Shown piece after piece: positions 1-9,609 of a stretch of DNA of 64,000 bases; position 1 is the stretch's first letter; the number at the start of each line of letters is the position of its first letter. The stretch is taken from positions 434,001-498,000 of the forward strand of contig NZ_JAKJRU010000003.1 in NCBI RefSeq assembly GCF_021726475.1, read 5' to 3'. The stretch is from Pseudomonas oligotrophica. GTDB lineage: Bacteria > Pseudomonadota > Gammaproteobacteria > Pseudomonadales > Pseudomonadaceae. The notes under the pieces were generated by a model. The model made no database searches, was not told where the DNA came from, and saw nothing but the letters and a program-made list of their open reading frames with translations. A program made the translations under genes and the position numbers.

Positions 1-145
1 GCGCGAGGAACACGTGCTCGGTCTCGGCCAGGCCGCTGGCACGCGAGAAATACACATCGCCGTACTGGCGCGATTGCGGCTGGCCGCTGGCGTCCCAGTC
101 GAGTTCGGCCGGCTGGAAGCGGGGCGGGGTGGGCTGGTCCTGCAT
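1..145 (-). CDS. mnmC: MnmC, tRNA mnm5U bifunctional enzyme (5' end only)
   Basis: Partial gene. Only the first 48 codons are in the window, and the rest lies beyond base 1. The reading starts MQDQPTPPRFQPAEL and continues with a DVYFSRASGLAETEHVFL stretch. This resembles the N-terminus of MnmC, where E. coli has DVYFSNDNGLEETRYVF. MnmC carries a methyltransferase and an FAD-dependent oxidoreductase domain and completes the 5-methylaminomethyl group on U34 of certain tRNAs. The ATG lies 31 bases beyond the gacS stop on the same strand, so it may be read through from gacS. Neither catalytic domain is visible, so the call rests on the N-terminal signature. Confidence 0.8.
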   Translation of the reverse strand, partial: MQDQPTPPRFQPAELDWDASGQPQSRQYGDVYFSRASGLAETEHVFLA

Positions 146-176
146 GAATCGTCCTGTGGCGGCGCCTGCCGCGCGG

Positions 177-2945
177 TCAGGAGGCGCGGTGCGCCTCGCG
201 TTGAAGTCGTTCGATGGCCGCATCGAGGGCATCCAGTGCGGCCTCGGCGGTCGGGTCCTGCTGCTTGAGCAGCGTCTCGGCCTGCATGCAGGCCTGGCGT
301 AGCTGCGGCACGCCGCAATAGCGCGTGGCCCCGTGCAGGCGGTGCACGCGGTCGACCTGCGCGCGCCGGTCGCCGGCCTGGCGCGCCTCGCGGATGGCGA
401 AGCGCTCGCTGTCCAGCGAACCGAGCAGCATGCTCAGCATCTCGGCGGCCAGGTCCGCCTTGCCGGCGGCCAGGCGCAGGCCCTCGTGCTCATCGATCAC
501 CGCCAGCTCGCGCGGCGCGGCCAGGCTGCCGGCGCCTTCCGCCGCTTCCACCTGCGGCGGCGCCTGGCGCAGGCCGAGCCCGGTCCACTTGAGGATGACC
601 TGGGCCAGCTGGCGTTCGCTGATCGGCTTGGTCAGGTAGTCGTCGAGGCCGGACTGCAGCAGCGCGCGCTTCTCGTTGGCCAGGGCGTGGGCGGTCAGCG
701 CGATCACCGGCAGCGGCGTGCGGCCGACCTGGCTTTCCCACTGGCGCAGCGCTTCGGTGGTCTGGCGGCCATCCATGCCGGGCATCTGCACGTCCATCAG
801 CACCAGGTCGAAGTCCTGCTCCTTCACCGCGGCCAGGGCATCGGGGCCATTGTCCACCGCCACCACGGCGGCGCCCATGTCGCTGAGCAAGGTCTCGACC
901 AAGAGCAGGTTGGCCGGGTTGTCGTCGACGCAGAGCAGCCGTGGCTGGCGATGCACCGGCGCGGGTAGCGGCACGCTCGGCGGCTGCTGCGGGCGCAGCA
1001 GCTCGACCAGCACCCGTTGCAGCTTGCGCATGCGCGCCGGCTTGGCCTGCAGGCGGGTGTGGCTGAAGACATCCGGCAGCGCGTCCTGGTAGGCCGCCTG
1101 GTCGACCGTCGGGCAGAGCACGACCGGGTGGCAGCCGAGCGCCTCGAAGGCCTCGATGCGCTCGGCCAGCGCCGCCGGACCGAGATCGTGGGCGCTGACC
1201 CCCAGCACCGCCAGCTCTATCGGCCGGCCGGCGGCCTGGTCGGCGGCGACCCCGGCGAGCATGCGCTGCAGGCTGTCGAACGGCTGCACCTGCAGGCCGC
1301 AGCCCTCGAGCTGGTGCTGCAGCGCCTGGCGCGCCAGCGAATGCTCCTCGAACAGCCCGACGCGGATGTCGCGCAGCGCCGCTGGCGGCTGGTCCTCGAT
1401 GTCCTCGCGGGCCTTGGGCAGGCTCAGGCTGATCCAGAATTCCGAGCCCTCGTCGGGGATGCTGTCGACGCCGATCTCGCCGCCCATCTGCTCGATCAGG
1501 CGCTTGGAGATGACCAGCCCGAGGCCGGTGCCGCCGGGCTGGCGCGACAGCGAGTTGTCGGCCTGGCTGAAGGCCTGGAACAGTGCGCGCAGATCCTGCT
1601 CGGTGAGGCCGATTCCGGTGTCCTGCACGCTGATGCGCAGCTGCGCGCGCTCGGCGGTCTCGTCCTCGACCATGGCGCGCACCACGATGGTGCCTTCGTT
1701 GGTGAACTTGATGGCGTTGCTGACCAGGTTGGTCAGCACCTGCTTGAGCCGCTGCGGGTCGCCGATCAGCGACAGCGGCGTGTCCTGGTAGACCAGGCTG
1801 ATCAGCTCCAGCTGCTTGGTGTGCGCCGAGGGCGCGAGGATGGTCAGGGTGTCCTCGATCAGGTCGCGCAGGTTGAACGGCACGCTGTCGAGCACCAGCT
1901 TGCCGGCCTCGATCTTCGAGAAGTCGAGGATCTCGTTGATGATGCCGAGCAGGTTGTCGGCGGATTTCTCGATGGTCGCCAGGTAGTCCTGCTGGCGCGG
2001 CGTCAGCTCGCTTTTCTGCAGCAGGTGGGTGAAGCCGAGGATGCCGTTGAGCGGAGTGCGGATCTCGTGGCTCATGTTGGCGAGGAACTCGGACTTGATG
2101 CGGCTCGCCTCCAGGGCCTCCTTGCGCGCCAGGTCCAGCTCGATGTTCTGGATCTCGATGGTCTCCAGGTTCTGCTGCACGTCGGCGGTGGCCTGGTCGA
2201 TGCTCTGCTGCAGTTCCTCCTGGGCGCTCTGCAGGGCCTCGGCCATGCGGTTGATGCCCGAGGCCAGCTCGTCCATCTCGTGGCTACCGAGCGGCGGCAG
2301 GCGCGTTTCCAGGTGGCCTTCCTTGAGCTGGGCGACCGCCAGCTTGACGCGTTCGAGGGGCTTGCTGATGGTGCGGCTCATGCGCAGGGCGAGCAGCGCG
2401 GTGATCAGCAGCCCGGCGCCGATCAGCACCAGGCTGGTGAGCAGGCTGCGGTAGCCGCGGATCAGCGTGCCCTGGTGCGAGACTTCCAGCTCCAGCCAGC
2501 CGATCAGCGCCGGGTCGCCGGTGCGGCTGTCGTCGGCCAGGTTCAGGTGGTGTGCCAGCACCGGCATGAGGATGCGCGTGGTCTCCAGCCCGCTGACCCG
2601 GGTCAGGCCCTCGGGGTCGGCCGGCGGCGGCGGGGTGACCATGCGCGGCCCGGCATAGGCGCGCGGCTTGCGTTCGGTGTCGAGCACCGACACCGCGCGC
2701 ACGTCGGTCTGGTCCAGCACCTGGTTGATGATGCGCTGCAGGCGCTTGTCGTAGCCGAGGTTCATCGCCGGGGCGGTCAGCGGTGCCAGCTGCTGGGCGA
2801 TCAGCTCGCCGCGCTCGTCGAGCTGGTGGCGCAGCTCGGCCAGCTGCATCCAGGTGAAGTAGATGCCGAGCACCACGGCGAGCAGGGTGCTCGGCAGCAG
2901 CGTCAGTATCAGTACACGACCACGTATTCCCAGGTCTTTCAGCAC
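177..2945 (-). CDS. gacS: GacS/BarA-type hybrid sensor histidine kinase
   Basis: A 922-residue tripartite sensor kinase. An N-terminal membrane helix (about 10-30), a periplasmic segment and a second helix (about 168-188) are followed by HAMP and a coiled coil (about 235-285). Next come the HisKA box [13 protein letters not shown] with phospho-acceptor His293, and an HATPase domain with a G-x-GLGL motif. A receiver domain ([11 protein letters not shown], then [11 protein letters not shown] with the phospho-Asp) and a C-terminal Hpt domain ([12 protein letters not shown]) complete it. This order and length are those of GacS/BarA, which phosphorylates GacA and so drives the small RNAs of the Gac/Rsm pathway. 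The start is GTG with a GAGGGG Shine-Dalgarno just upstream. The cognate regulator is not in the window. Confidence 0.95.
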   Translation of the reverse strand: MLKDLGIRGRVLILTLLPSTLLAVVLGIYFTWMQLAELRHQLDERGELIAQQLAPLTAPAMNLGYDKRLQRIINQVLDQTDVRAVSVLDTERKPRAYAGPRMVTPPPPADPEGLTRVSGLETTRILMPVLAHHLNLADDSRTGDPALIGWLELEVSHQGTLIRGYRSLLTSLVLIGAGLLITALLALRMSRTISKPLERVKLAVAQLKEGHLETRLPPLGSHEMDELASGINRMAEALQSAQEELQQSIDQATADVQQNLETIEIQNIELDLARKEALEASRIKSEFLANMSHEIRTPLNGILGFTHLLQKSELTPRQQDYLATIEKSADNLLGIINEILDFSKIEAGKLVLDSVPFNLRDLIEDTLTILAPSAHTKQLELISLVYQDTPLSLIGDPQRLKQVLTNLVSNAIKFTNEGTIVVRAMVEDETAERAQLRISVQDTGIGLTEQDLRALFQAFSQADNSLSRQPGGTGLGLVISKRLIEQMGGEIGVDSIPDEGSEFWISLSLPKAREDIEDQPPAALRDIRVGLFEEHSLARQALQHQLEGCGLQVQPFDSLQRMLAGVAADQAAGRPIELAVLGVSAHDLGPAALAERIEAFEALGCHPVVLCPTVDQAAYQDALPDVFSHTRLQAKPARMRKLQRVLVELLRPQQPPSVPLPAPVHRQPRLLCVDDNPANLLLVETLLSDMGAAVVAVDNGPDALAAVKEQDFDLVLMDVQMPGMDGRQTTEALRQWESQVGRTPLPVIALTAHALANEKRALLQSGLDDYLTKPISERQLAQVILKWTGLGLRQAPPQVEAAEGAGSLAAPRELAVIDEHEGLRLAAGKADLAAEMLSMLLGSLDSERFAIREARQAGDRRAQVDRVHRLHGATRYCGVPQLRQACMQAETLLKQQDPTAEAALDALDAAIERLQREAHRAS

Positions 2946-3012
2946 GGTCCGTCCCCTCTGGCAAGCGCGCTAGTGTAGCCCGTTGCCGGTCGGGAATCTG
3001 CCCGCCGCGCCG

Positions 3013-3639
3013 CTAGTCCAGGCCGCGGATGTCCTTGCCGTTGAAGTCCGGCAGCTTCCAGCGCAGGGTCATCGCCAGCACCCGGAACAGGAAGCCGGCG
3101 GCCAGCGCCACCAGCGACGCCAGGCCGTTGCCGACGCCGAGCCAGAGCAGGCCGACATAGAGCACGCCGGCGGCCAGCGCCACGGTGGCGTAGAGCTCGC
3201 GCTGCAGCACCATCGGCACCTGGGTGCAGAGCACGTCGCGCAGGAGGCCGCCGAAGATGCCGGTGATCAGCCCGGCGAGCACGACGATCGCCGGGTGCGC
3301 CTGCATGCTCATGGCCACGTCGCAGCCGATGATGGTGAAGGCCACCAGGCCCAGGCCGTCGACCAGCAGGAAGACCCGGCGCAGGTGATGCAGGTGGCGG
3401 GCGATCATCGCCGTGACGATGGCCGCGCCGATGGTGAAGCCCAGGTACTCGGGGTTGGCGATCCAGCCGATCGGGTAGTGGCCCAGCAGCACGTCGCGCG
3501 CGGTGCCGCCGCCCAGCGCGGTGACGGTGCCGAGCAGGCAGATGCCGAACAGGTCCATGCCGCGGCGCATGCCCATGATGGCGCCGGACATGGCTTCGGC
3601 GGTGATGGCGACCAGATAGATGGTGTGCAGCAGATCCAC
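3013..3639 (-). CDS. Trimeric intracellular cation (TRIC) channel family membrane protein
   Basis: A 208-residue integral membrane protein of the prokaryotic TRIC family (formerly UPF0126/YadS). It contains two related half-units. Each has a glycine-rich turn ending in an RD pair, LGGGTARDVLLG in the first half and IFGGLLRDVL in the second, as expected for the internal pseudo-symmetry of the family. About seven hydrophobic helices can be traced. The GTG at 3639 is chosen as start because GGAGAA lies six bases upstream and the family begins close to this point; the longer open frame extends over argP and is not credible. It is transcribed away from the LysR gene, which may regulate it. Bacterial TRIC proteins conduct K+ in vitro, but their physiological role is unclear. 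Confidence 0.88.
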   Translation of the reverse strand: MDLLHTIYLVAITAEAMSGAIMGMRRGMDLFGICLLGTVTALGGGTARDVLLGHYPIGWIANPEYLGFTIGAAIVTAMIARHLHHLRRVFLLVDGLGLVAFTIIGCDVAMSMQAHPAIVVLAGLITGIFGGLLRDVLCTQVPMVLQRELYATVALAAGVLYVGLLWLGVGNGLASLVALAAGFLFRVLAMTLRWKLPDFNGKDIRGLD

Positions 3640-3656
3640 GCGGGGTTCTCCACGGA

Positions 3657-3683
3657 CGCAGCCGGAGGGCTGCGGCAAAAAAA
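3657..3683 (-). promoter_or_regulatory. Hairpin and homopolymer run in the TRIC gene leader
   Basis: A seven-base stem (CGCAGCC pairing with GGCTGCG, loop GGAG) sits just upstream of the Shine-Dalgarno of the TRIC gene. A run of seven A on the plus strand, hence T on the coding strand, precedes it. On the minus strand the T-run comes before the stem, so it does not look like a terminator for this gene. It may affect translation initiation. A CATAAT candidate -10 lies further upstream (3692-3697), without a good -35 box. Confidence 0.35.
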
Positions 3684-3772
3684 GGTGCGCGATTATGGGG
3701 CAACGCTGGTAACAGTTGAGATCGCTAAGTATTTTTTGTCCATCCAAAATTTTTCTTAAGCGAGGCGCTCGC

Positions 3773-4666
3773 GTGAACCTCGACCCGAAACAGACCGAAG
3801 CCTTCCGCGCGGTGATCAAGACCGGCAGCTTCGAGCAGGCCGCGCAGCGCCTGCACCTCACCCCGCCGGCCATCTCGCAGCGCGTGCGGGCACTGGAAAG
3901 CACCCTGGGCAGCGCGCTGATCGTGCGCAGCCGGCCCTGCCGGCCGACCGAGACCGGCCAGCGCCTGCTGCAGTACCTCAAGCGCGCGACGCTGCTGGAG
4001 GCCGACCTGCTCGCCGACCTCGCCGAGCGCAGCGACGCGCCGCTGGTGGTGGTCGCCGCGCTGAACGCCGACAGCCTGGGTACCTGGTTCTTCCCGGCGC
4101 TGGCCGAGGTGCTGATCCGCGAGCGCGTGCTGCTCGACCTGACGGTGGAAGACCAGGACCACACCTACAGCCTGCTGGAGACCGGGCTGGCGATCGGCTG
4201 CATCAGCACCGAGCCCAAGCCGATGCGCGGCTGCACGGCCAGCGCGCTGGGGCGCATGCGCTACCGGCTGGTGGCCTCGGCCGGCTTCCGCGACCAGCAT
4301 TTCCCGGCCGGCATGACCCGCAGTGCGGCGCGCCGCGCGCCGGTGGTGGCCTATACCCGCAAGGACACCCTGCAGTCGTCGTTCCTGCTGCGTCGCTTCG
4401 GCCTGCCGGAAGGCGCCTACCCCTGCCACTACGTACCGGGCGCCGAGCCGCATTTCAGCGCGATCCGCTACGGGCTGGGCTACGGCATGGTCCCCGAGCT
4501 GCTGCTGCGCGCGGCGCTGGAGAGTGGCGAGCTGGTCGACCTGGCGCCGGACGAGCCGCTTGACCTGGCGCTCTACTGGCACACCTGGAAGGTGCAGTCG
4601 CCGCGCATGGAGCACCTGTCGCGGCAGATCGTCGAGGCGGCGCCGAAGATCCTCGGCCGCGCCTGA
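3773..4666 (+). CDS. argP: LysR-type transcriptional regulator, ArgP/LysG family
   Basis: A 297-residue LysR-type regulator. The N-terminal winged HTH is clear: FEQAAQRLHLTPPAISQRVR, followed by LGSALIVRSRPCRPTETGQRLL. The latter matches the ArgP/LysG signature (C. glutamicum LysG has LVSRTQPAKATEAG). The C-terminal two-lobed effector domain runs from about residue 90 to the end. ArgP senses lysine or arginine and usually activates an adjacent exporter of the LysE/ArgO type. Here the divergent neighbour is a TRIC channel gene instead. GTG at 3773 is preferred because it starts at the HTH and has GAGG nine bases upstream; the open frame runs back to 3716. The intergenic region is AT-rich and could hold the operator. 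Confidence 0.85.
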   Translation: MNLDPKQTEAFRAVIKTGSFEQAAQRLHLTPPAISQRVRALESTLGSALIVRSRPCRPTETGQRLLQYLKRATLLEADLLADLAERSDAPLVVVAALNADSLGTWFFPALAEVLIRERVLLDLTVEDQDHTYSLLETGLAIGCISTEPKPMRGCTASALGRMRYRLVASAGFRDQHFPAGMTRSAARRAPVVAYTRKDTLQSSFLLRRFGLPEGAYPCHYVPGAEPHFSAIRYGLGYGMVPELLLRAALESGELVDLAPDEPLDLALYWHTWKVQSPRMEHLSRQIVEAAPKILGRA

Positions 4667-4790
4667 GGGGGCGCCGCGACGCGGCTCGCGGCGAAACGTT
4701 GTGCCTCGCTTCGACTACCCGCTATGCCCGTCGCCCGGCGATGCCGTTATCATGTGCGCCTTTTCCAGATGCCCGCGGTGCGCAGACGCC

Positions 4791-5693
4791 ATGACCATGC
4801 ATTACCCGACCATCGCCGACTGCATCGGCAACACCCCGCTGGTGCGCCTGCAGCGCATGCCCGGCTCGACCAGCAACACCATCCTGGTCAAGCTCGAGGG
4901 CAACAACCCGGCCGGTTCGGTGAAGGATCGCCCGGCGCTGTCGATGATCAATCGCGCCGAGCAGCGCGGCGACATCCAGCCCGGCGACACCCTGATCGAA
5001 GCGACCAGCGGCAACACCGGCATCGCCCTGGCCATGGCGGCGGCGATCAAGGGCTACCGGATGATCCTGATCATGCCGGACAACTCCAGCGCCGAGCGCA
5101 AGGCAGCGATGACCGCCTACGGCGCCGAGCTGATCCTGGTGAGCAAGGAAGAAGGCATGGAAGGCGCCCGCGACCTGGCGCTGAAGATGCAGGCCGAAGG
5201 CCACGGCAAGGTGCTCGACCAGTTCGCCAACGGCGACAACCCGGTCGCCCACTACAGCAGCACCGGCCCGGAAATCTGGCAGCAGACCGGCGGGCGCATC
5301 ACCCACTTCGTCAGCTCCATGGGCACCACCGGCACCATCATGGGCGTGTCGCGCTACCTCAAGGAGCAGAACCCCGGCGTGCAGATCGTCGGCCTGCAGC
5401 CGATGGAGGGCTCGGCGATTCCCGGCATCCGCCGCTGGCCGGCCGAGTACCTGCCGAAGATCTTCGAGGCCGAGCGGGTCGACCGGGTGATCGACATGTC
5501 CCAGGCCGAGGCCGAGCAGACCATGCGCCGCCTGGCGCGCGAGGAAGGCATCTTCTGCGGCGTCTCCTCCGGCGGCGCGGTGGCCGCGGCGCTGCGCCTG
5601 TCGCAGGAAGTCGAGAACGCGGTGATCGTGGCGATCATCTGCGATCGCGGCGACCGCTACCTGTCCACCGGCGTGTATGACGCCGACCACTGA
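4791..5693 (+). CDS. cysM: Cysteine synthase B (O-acetylserine sulfhydrylase B)
   Basis: A 300-residue PLP enzyme that makes L-cysteine from O-acetylserine and sulfide or thiosulfate. The family landmarks are present: IGNTPLVRLQ near the N-terminus, NPAGSVKDR with the Schiff-base lysine, the EATSGNTGIALA substrate loop, the GTTGTIMG phosphate-binding loop and a C-terminal SSGGAVAAAL. The length matches CysM (about 300) rather than the longer CysK. The start is the ATG of MTMHYPTIADCIG; the Shine-Dalgarno is weak, and an alternative in-frame ATG lies two codons downstream. It stands alone ahead of rlmD, separated by a GC-rich hairpin. Confidence 0.95.
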   Translation: MTMHYPTIADCIGNTPLVRLQRMPGSTSNTILVKLEGNNPAGSVKDRPALSMINRAEQRGDIQPGDTLIEATSGNTGIALAMAAAIKGYRMILIMPDNSSAERKAAMTAYGAELILVSKEEGMEGARDLALKMQAEGHGKVLDQFANGDNPVAHYSSTGPEIWQQTGGRITHFVSSMGTTGTIMGVSRYLKEQNPGVQIVGLQPMEGSAIPGIRRWPAEYLPKIFEAERVDRVIDMSQAEAEQTMRRLAREEGIFCGVSSGGAVAAALRLSQEVENAVIVAIICDRGDRYLSTGVYDADH

Positions 5694-5700
5694 TCGCCGC

Positions 5701-5737
5701 CCCGGCCGCCGCCAGCGCGGCGCGGCCGGGCGTTATT
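5701..5737 (+). terminator. GC-rich hairpin after cysM, terminator-like
   Basis: CCCGGCCGCCGC and GCGGCGCGGCCGGG form an almost perfect stem with a two-base bulge and loop CAGC. It is followed by CGTTATT rather than a true T-run. It lies eight bases after the cysM stop and before rlmD. Termination is possible but weakly supported. Confidence 0.4.
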
Positions 5738-5759
5738 CGCATTTCGGCAGGTTCCCCTG

Positions 5760-7124
5760 ATGGCAAGACGCAGTGGCGGTTTGCGCTTCCAGCCGGTGGG
5801 CGGCGAGCGCAAGGCGCAGCTTCCGCCGGGCAAGAAGCAGGTCCTCGAGATCGAGCGCCTGGCCCACGATGGCCGTGGCATCGGCTTCTGCGACGGGCGC
5901 ACCTGGTTCGTCGAAGGTGCGCTGGCTGGCGAGCGGGTCGAGGCGCGCGTGCTCGGCGCCCGCAGCCAGGTGGTCGAGGCTCGCTGCGAGCGGGTGCTGA
6001 CCGCCAGTGCGCAGCGCCGCCCGGCGCCCTGTCCGCATGCCGCGGTGTGCGGTGGCTGCAACCTGCAGCACCTGGGCGAGGCCGACCAGCTCATGCTCAA
6101 GCAGCGCACCCTCGCCGAGCAGCTGCAGCGCCTGGCCAACCTCGAACCCGAACAGTGGGCCGCGCCGCTCAGCGGGCCGGCGTTCGGCTACCGCCGCCGC
6201 GCGCGCCTGGCGGTGCGCTGGGACGAGCGCGCCGGGCGCCTGGAGGTCGGTTTCCGCGCCGGCAGCAGCCAGCGCATCGTGCCGGTGGAGGTCTGCCCGG
6301 TGCTGGTGCCGGCCCTCGAGCGGCTGCTGCCGCCGCTGCGAGAGGCCCTGCAGGCGCTGCACAAGCCACAGCTGATCGGCCATGTCGAGCTGTTCAGCGG
6401 CACTGCCGAGGCGCTCCTGGTGCGGCACACCGCGGCGCTGGCCGAGGCCGATCGCGCCCGTCTCGTCGCCTTCGCCGAGGCGCACGGCGTGCAGCTCTGG
6501 CTGCAGGGTGCCGGCGAGCCGCAGCCGGTGTCGCCGGGCTGGCTCGGCTATCGGCTGGAACGCTGGAATGTCGACCTGGCCTGGCAGCCGGGCGACTTCG
6601 TCCAGGTCAACGCGCAGGTCAACGAGGCGATGATCGCCCAGGCCCTCGACTGGCTGGCGGCTCCACCCGGCGAGCCGGTGCTCGACCTGTTCTGCGGGCT
6701 GGGCAACTTCTCCCTGCCGCTGGCGCGCAGCGGCGCGCAGGTGGTCGGCGTCGAGGGCGTCGAGGCGATGGTCCGCCGCGCCGGCGAGAACGCCGAGCGC
6801 AACGGCCTGGCCGGCGTGCACTTTTATCGTGCGGACCTGTCGAAGCCGCTGGCCGACGCACCCTGGGCGGGCAGCGGTTTTGCCCGCGTGCTGCTCGACC
6901 CGCCGCGCGACGGCGCGCTGGAAGTGGTACGCCAGATGGGCAGGCTGCAGGCCCGGCGGCTGGTCTATGTTTCCTGTAACCCCGCGACGCTGGCGCGCGA
7001 TGCCGCCGAGCTGGCCGCCCAGGGGTTCCGTCTGACCCGCGCCGGGGTGCTGGACATGTTTCCGCAGACTGCTCACGTCGAGGCCATGGCCCTGTTCGAG
7101 AAGGGGCCTGGCGCGAGCGAATGA
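5760..7124 (+). CDS. rlmD: 23S rRNA (uracil-1939-C5)-methyltransferase RlmD
   Basis: A 454-residue SAM-dependent RNA m5U methyltransferase. A TRAM domain occupies roughly residues 20-80. The cysteine cluster [10 protein letters not shown] (about 98-107), with a further cysteine near residue 180, fits the [4Fe-4S] site of RlmD. The methyltransferase part has [16 protein letters not shown] (SAM binding), LLDPPRDG and [12 protein letters not shown] with the catalytic cysteine. Length and cluster separate it from TrmA, which lacks the iron-sulfur site. The final residues overlap no neighbour; relA follows 94 bases later. Confidence 0.95.
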   Translation: MARRSGGLRFQPVGGERKAQLPPGKKQVLEIERLAHDGRGIGFCDGRTWFVEGALAGERVEARVLGARSQVVEARCERVLTASAQRRPAPCPHAAVCGGCNLQHLGEADQLMLKQRTLAEQLQRLANLEPEQWAAPLSGPAFGYRRRARLAVRWDERAGRLEVGFRAGSSQRIVPVEVCPVLVPALERLLPPLREALQALHKPQLIGHVELFSGTAEALLVRHTAALAEADRARLVAFAEAHGVQLWLQGAGEPQPVSPGWLGYRLERWNVDLAWQPGDFVQVNAQVNEAMIAQALDWLAAPPGEPVLDLFCGLGNFSLPLARSGAQVVGVEGVEAMVRRAGENAERNGLAGVHFYRADLSKPLADAPWAGSGFARVLLDPPRDGALEVVRQMGRLQARRLVYVSCNPATLARDAAELAAQGFRLTRAGVLDMFPQTAHVEAMALFEKGPGASE

Positions 7125-7185
7125 TTTCTTGGCAGGCACCTGCCTGTGGTTCAACCGACCGGCACATAGAATGCAGGCGTAAACG

Positions 7186-7202
7186 ACGCAGAGTCGCTGC
7201 GT
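7186..7202 (+). promoter_or_regulatory. Small hairpin just upstream of the relA ribosome binding site
   Basis: ACGCAG and CTGCGT form a six-base stem with loop AGTCG, directly before the AGAGGGAAGG Shine-Dalgarno of relA. A TAGAAT candidate -10 lies at 7167-7172 without a matching -35. It may form the first structure of a short leader, but its role is unproven. Confidence 0.3.
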
Positions 7203-7218
7203 AGAGGGAAGGTTTCAG

Positions 7219-9459
7219 ATGGTACAGGTGAGAGCGCTTCAGCCGATCAACACCGACGGCAGCATCAATCTGGAAAGCTGGCTCGATCATGTGCTGGGCA
7301 TGGACCCGGCACTGGACCGCGCCGCGCTTCAGGAGGCCTGCGAGTTCGCCCGCGATGCGGAGCAGCAGGCCAACGCGGCACAGAATCTCTGGAGCGAGGG
7401 CGCCTCCAGCTACCAGATCGGCCTTGAGATCGCCGAGATCCTCGCCGACCTCAAGCTCGATCAGGACAGCCTGGTCGCCGCCGTGCTCTACCGCGGCGTG
7501 CGCGAGGGCAAGATCCAGCTCGCCGAGGTGCACTCGCGCTTCGGTCCGGTGGTGGCCAAGCTGATCGAGGGCGTGCTGCGCATGGCCGCGATCAGCGCCA
7601 GCCTCAACCCGCGCGAGTCGCTGGTGCTGCCGCCGCAGACCCAGGTCGAGAACCTGCGCAAGATGCTGGTGGCGATGGTCGATGACGTGCGCGTCGCGCT
7701 GATCAAGCTTGCCGAGCGCACCTGCGCCATCCGCGCGGTGAAGAACGCCAGCGACGACAAACGCCATCGGGTCGCGCGCGAGGTGTTCGACATCTACGCG
7801 CCGCTGGCCCATCGCCTGGGCATCGGCCATATCAAGTGGGAGCTGGAGGACCTGTCCTTCCGCTACCTGGAGCCCGAGCAGTACAAGCAGATCGCGACCC
7901 TGCTGCACGAGCGCCGGCTCGACCGCGAGCAGTACATCACCAACGTGGTGCAGCAGCTCAAGGACGAACTCTCGGCCGCCGGCATCCAGCCCGAGATCGA
8001 CGGCCGCGCCAAGCACATCTACTCGATCTGGCGGAAGATGCAGAAGAAGGGCCTGCAGTTCAGCCAGATCTACGACGTGCGCGCGGTGCGCGTGCTGGTG
8101 CCGGAGATCCGCGACTGCTACACCGCGCTCGGCATCGTGCACACCCTCTGGCGGCACATTCCCAAGGAGTTCGACGACTACATCGCCAACCCCAAGGAGA
8201 ACGGCTACCGCTCGCTGCACACCGCGGTGCTCGGCCCGGAGGGCAAGGTGCTGGAGGTGCAGATCCGCACCCACGCGATGCACGAGGAGGCCGAGCTGGG
8301 CGTCTGCGCGCACTGGCGCTACAAGGGCACCGACGTCAATTCCGGCTCCGACCACTACGAGGAAAAGATCGCCTGGCTGCGCCAGGTGCTCGAATGGCAC
8401 GAGGAGCTCGGCGACATCGGCGGCCTGGCCGAGCAGCTGCGCGTGGACATCGAGCCGGACCGCGTCTACGTGTTCACCCCCGACGGCCATGCGATCGACC
8501 TGCCCAAGGGCGCCACGCCACTGGACTTCGCCTACCGTGTGCACACCGAGATCGGCCACAACTGCCGCGGCGCCAAGGTCAACGGGCGCATCGTGCCGCT
8601 CAACTACAGTCTGCAGACCGGCGAGCAGGTGGAGATCATCACCAGCAAGCAGGGTTCGCCGAGCCGTGACTGGTTGAACCCGAACCTGGGCTACATCACC
8701 ACCTCGCGCTCGCGGGCCAAGATCGTCCACTGGTTCAAGCTGCAGGCGCGCGACCAGAACGTCGCCGCCGGCAAGGCGCTGCTCGAACGCGAGCTGAGCC
8801 GCCTCGACCTGCCGCCGGTGGACTACGATCGCCTGGCCGAAAAGACCAACCTGAAGACGGCCGAGGACATGTTCGCCGCGCTCGGCGCCGGCGACCTGCG
8901 CCTGGCGCACCTGGTCAACATGGCCCAGCAGCTGGTCGAGCCCGAGCGCGACGAGGACCAGCTCGAGCTGATCCCGCGGCGCGCGCCGCACAAGCCGGGC
9001 AAGCGTGGCGACGTGCAGATCCAGGGCGTCGGCAACCTCTTGACGCAGATGGCCGGCTGCTGCCAGCCGCTGCCGGGCGACCCGATCGTCGGCTACATCA
9101 CCCAGGGCCGCGGGGTGAGCATCCACCGCCAGGACTGCGCCTCGGTGCTGCAGCTGGCCGGGCGCGAGCCGGAGCGGATCATCCAGGTCAGCTGGGGCCC
9201 GGTGCCGGAGAAAACCTACCCGGTGGACATCGTCATCAAGGCCTACGATCGCTCGGGCCTGCTGCGCGACGTGTCGCAGGTGCTGCTCAACGAGCGCATC
9301 AACGTGCTGGCGATGAATACCCGTTCGAACAAGGAGGACAGCACCGCGCAGATGTCGCTGACCATCGAGATCCCCGGGCTCAATGCCCTGGGTCGCCTGC
9401 TTAGCCGGCTCTCGCAGCTGCCCAATATCATCGAGGCCAAGCGCCAGCGGGCAACGTAA
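7219..9459 (+). CDS. relA: (p)ppGpp synthetase RelA
   Basis: A 746-residue long RelA/SpoT homologue of the synthetase-only type. In the N-terminal region the HD hydrolase signature is lost (AAVLYRGVREGKI where an active enzyme has HD), so hydrolysis is not expected. The synthetase domain carries EFDD at 317-320, the acidic EXDD signature of RelA rather than the RXKD of SpoT, followed by NGYRSLHT. A TGS domain (VYVFTPDGHAIDLPKGAT), the zinc-finger region (AGCCQPLPGD) and a C-terminal ACT domain complete it. It makes the stringent-response alarmone on ribosomes stalled by uncharged tRNA. mazG follows in the same direction. Confidence 0.97.
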   Translation: MVQVRALQPINTDGSINLESWLDHVLGMDPALDRAALQEACEFARDAEQQANAAQNLWSEGASSYQIGLEIAEILADLKLDQDSLVAAVLYRGVREGKIQLAEVHSRFGPVVAKLIEGVLRMAAISASLNPRESLVLPPQTQVENLRKMLVAMVDDVRVALIKLAERTCAIRAVKNASDDKRHRVAREVFDIYAPLAHRLGIGHIKWELEDLSFRYLEPEQYKQIATLLHERRLDREQYITNVVQQLKDELSAAGIQPEIDGRAKHIYSIWRKMQKKGLQFSQIYDVRAVRVLVPEIRDCYTALGIVHTLWRHIPKEFDDYIANPKENGYRSLHTAVLGPEGKVLEVQIRTHAMHEEAELGVCAHWRYKGTDVNSGSDHYEEKIAWLRQVLEWHEELGDIGGLAEQLRVDIEPDRVYVFTPDGHAIDLPKGATPLDFAYRVHTEIGHNCRGAKVNGRIVPLNYSLQTGEQVEIITSKQGSPSRDWLNPNLGYITTSRSRAKIVHWFKLQARDQNVAAGKALLERELSRLDLPPVDYDRLAEKTNLKTAEDMFAALGAGDLRLAHLVNMAQQLVEPERDEDQLELIPRRAPHKPGKRGDVQIQGVGNLLTQMAGCCQPLPGDPIVGYITQGRGVSIHRQDCASVLQLAGREPERIIQVSWGPVPEKTYPVDIVIKAYDRSGLLRDVSQVLLNERINVLAMNTRSNKEDSTAQMSLTIEIPGLNALGRLLSRLSQLPNIIEAKRQRAT

Positions 9460-9487
9460 GGCGCAAGGTCGGCGCCGGCCGCGTCAC

Positions 9488-9576
9488 GGTGGATGGCTGA
9501 AGCGTCAGCTACGCGCCCCGATCCACCCTACAATCGGCCTGATATTGGGTGGATGTCGCTTTTTACATCCACCCAA
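9488..9576. repeat. REP-like pair of GTGGAT palindromes upstream of mazG
   Basis: Two palindromes stand side by side. The first, 9488-9527, has outer arms GGTGGAT and ATCCACC and an inner GCTGA/TCAGC stem. The second, 9545-9576, is a perfect 12-base stem (TTGGGTGGATGT with ACATCCACCCAA) around an eight-base loop. GGGTGGAT...ATCCACCC palindromes of this sort are common intergenic REP elements in Pseudomonas. They fill the gap between relA and mazG and could act as a transcript-end or stability element. The same GGTGGATGT/ACATCCACC arms recur after mazG. Confidence 0.65.
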
Positions 9577-9609
9577 ACGCCGCCGCGATAGCCTGGCTTG
9601 AGGAATTCT

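Noticed and set aside
1017..2978. Plus-strand 653-codon open frame opposite gacS
   Set aside because: It is a shadow of the sensor kinase gene, with Gln/Val/Asp-rich composition and no motifs.
3640..4164. Upstream extension of the TRIC gene frame
   Set aside because: It runs antisense through the ArgP-like gene. The family starts at the GTG with a GGAGAA site, so the extension is not coding.
6619..9126. Minus-strand 835-codon open frame opposite relA and rlmD
   Set aside because: It is antisense to two genes with full catalytic motifs, and its own translation has no family features.
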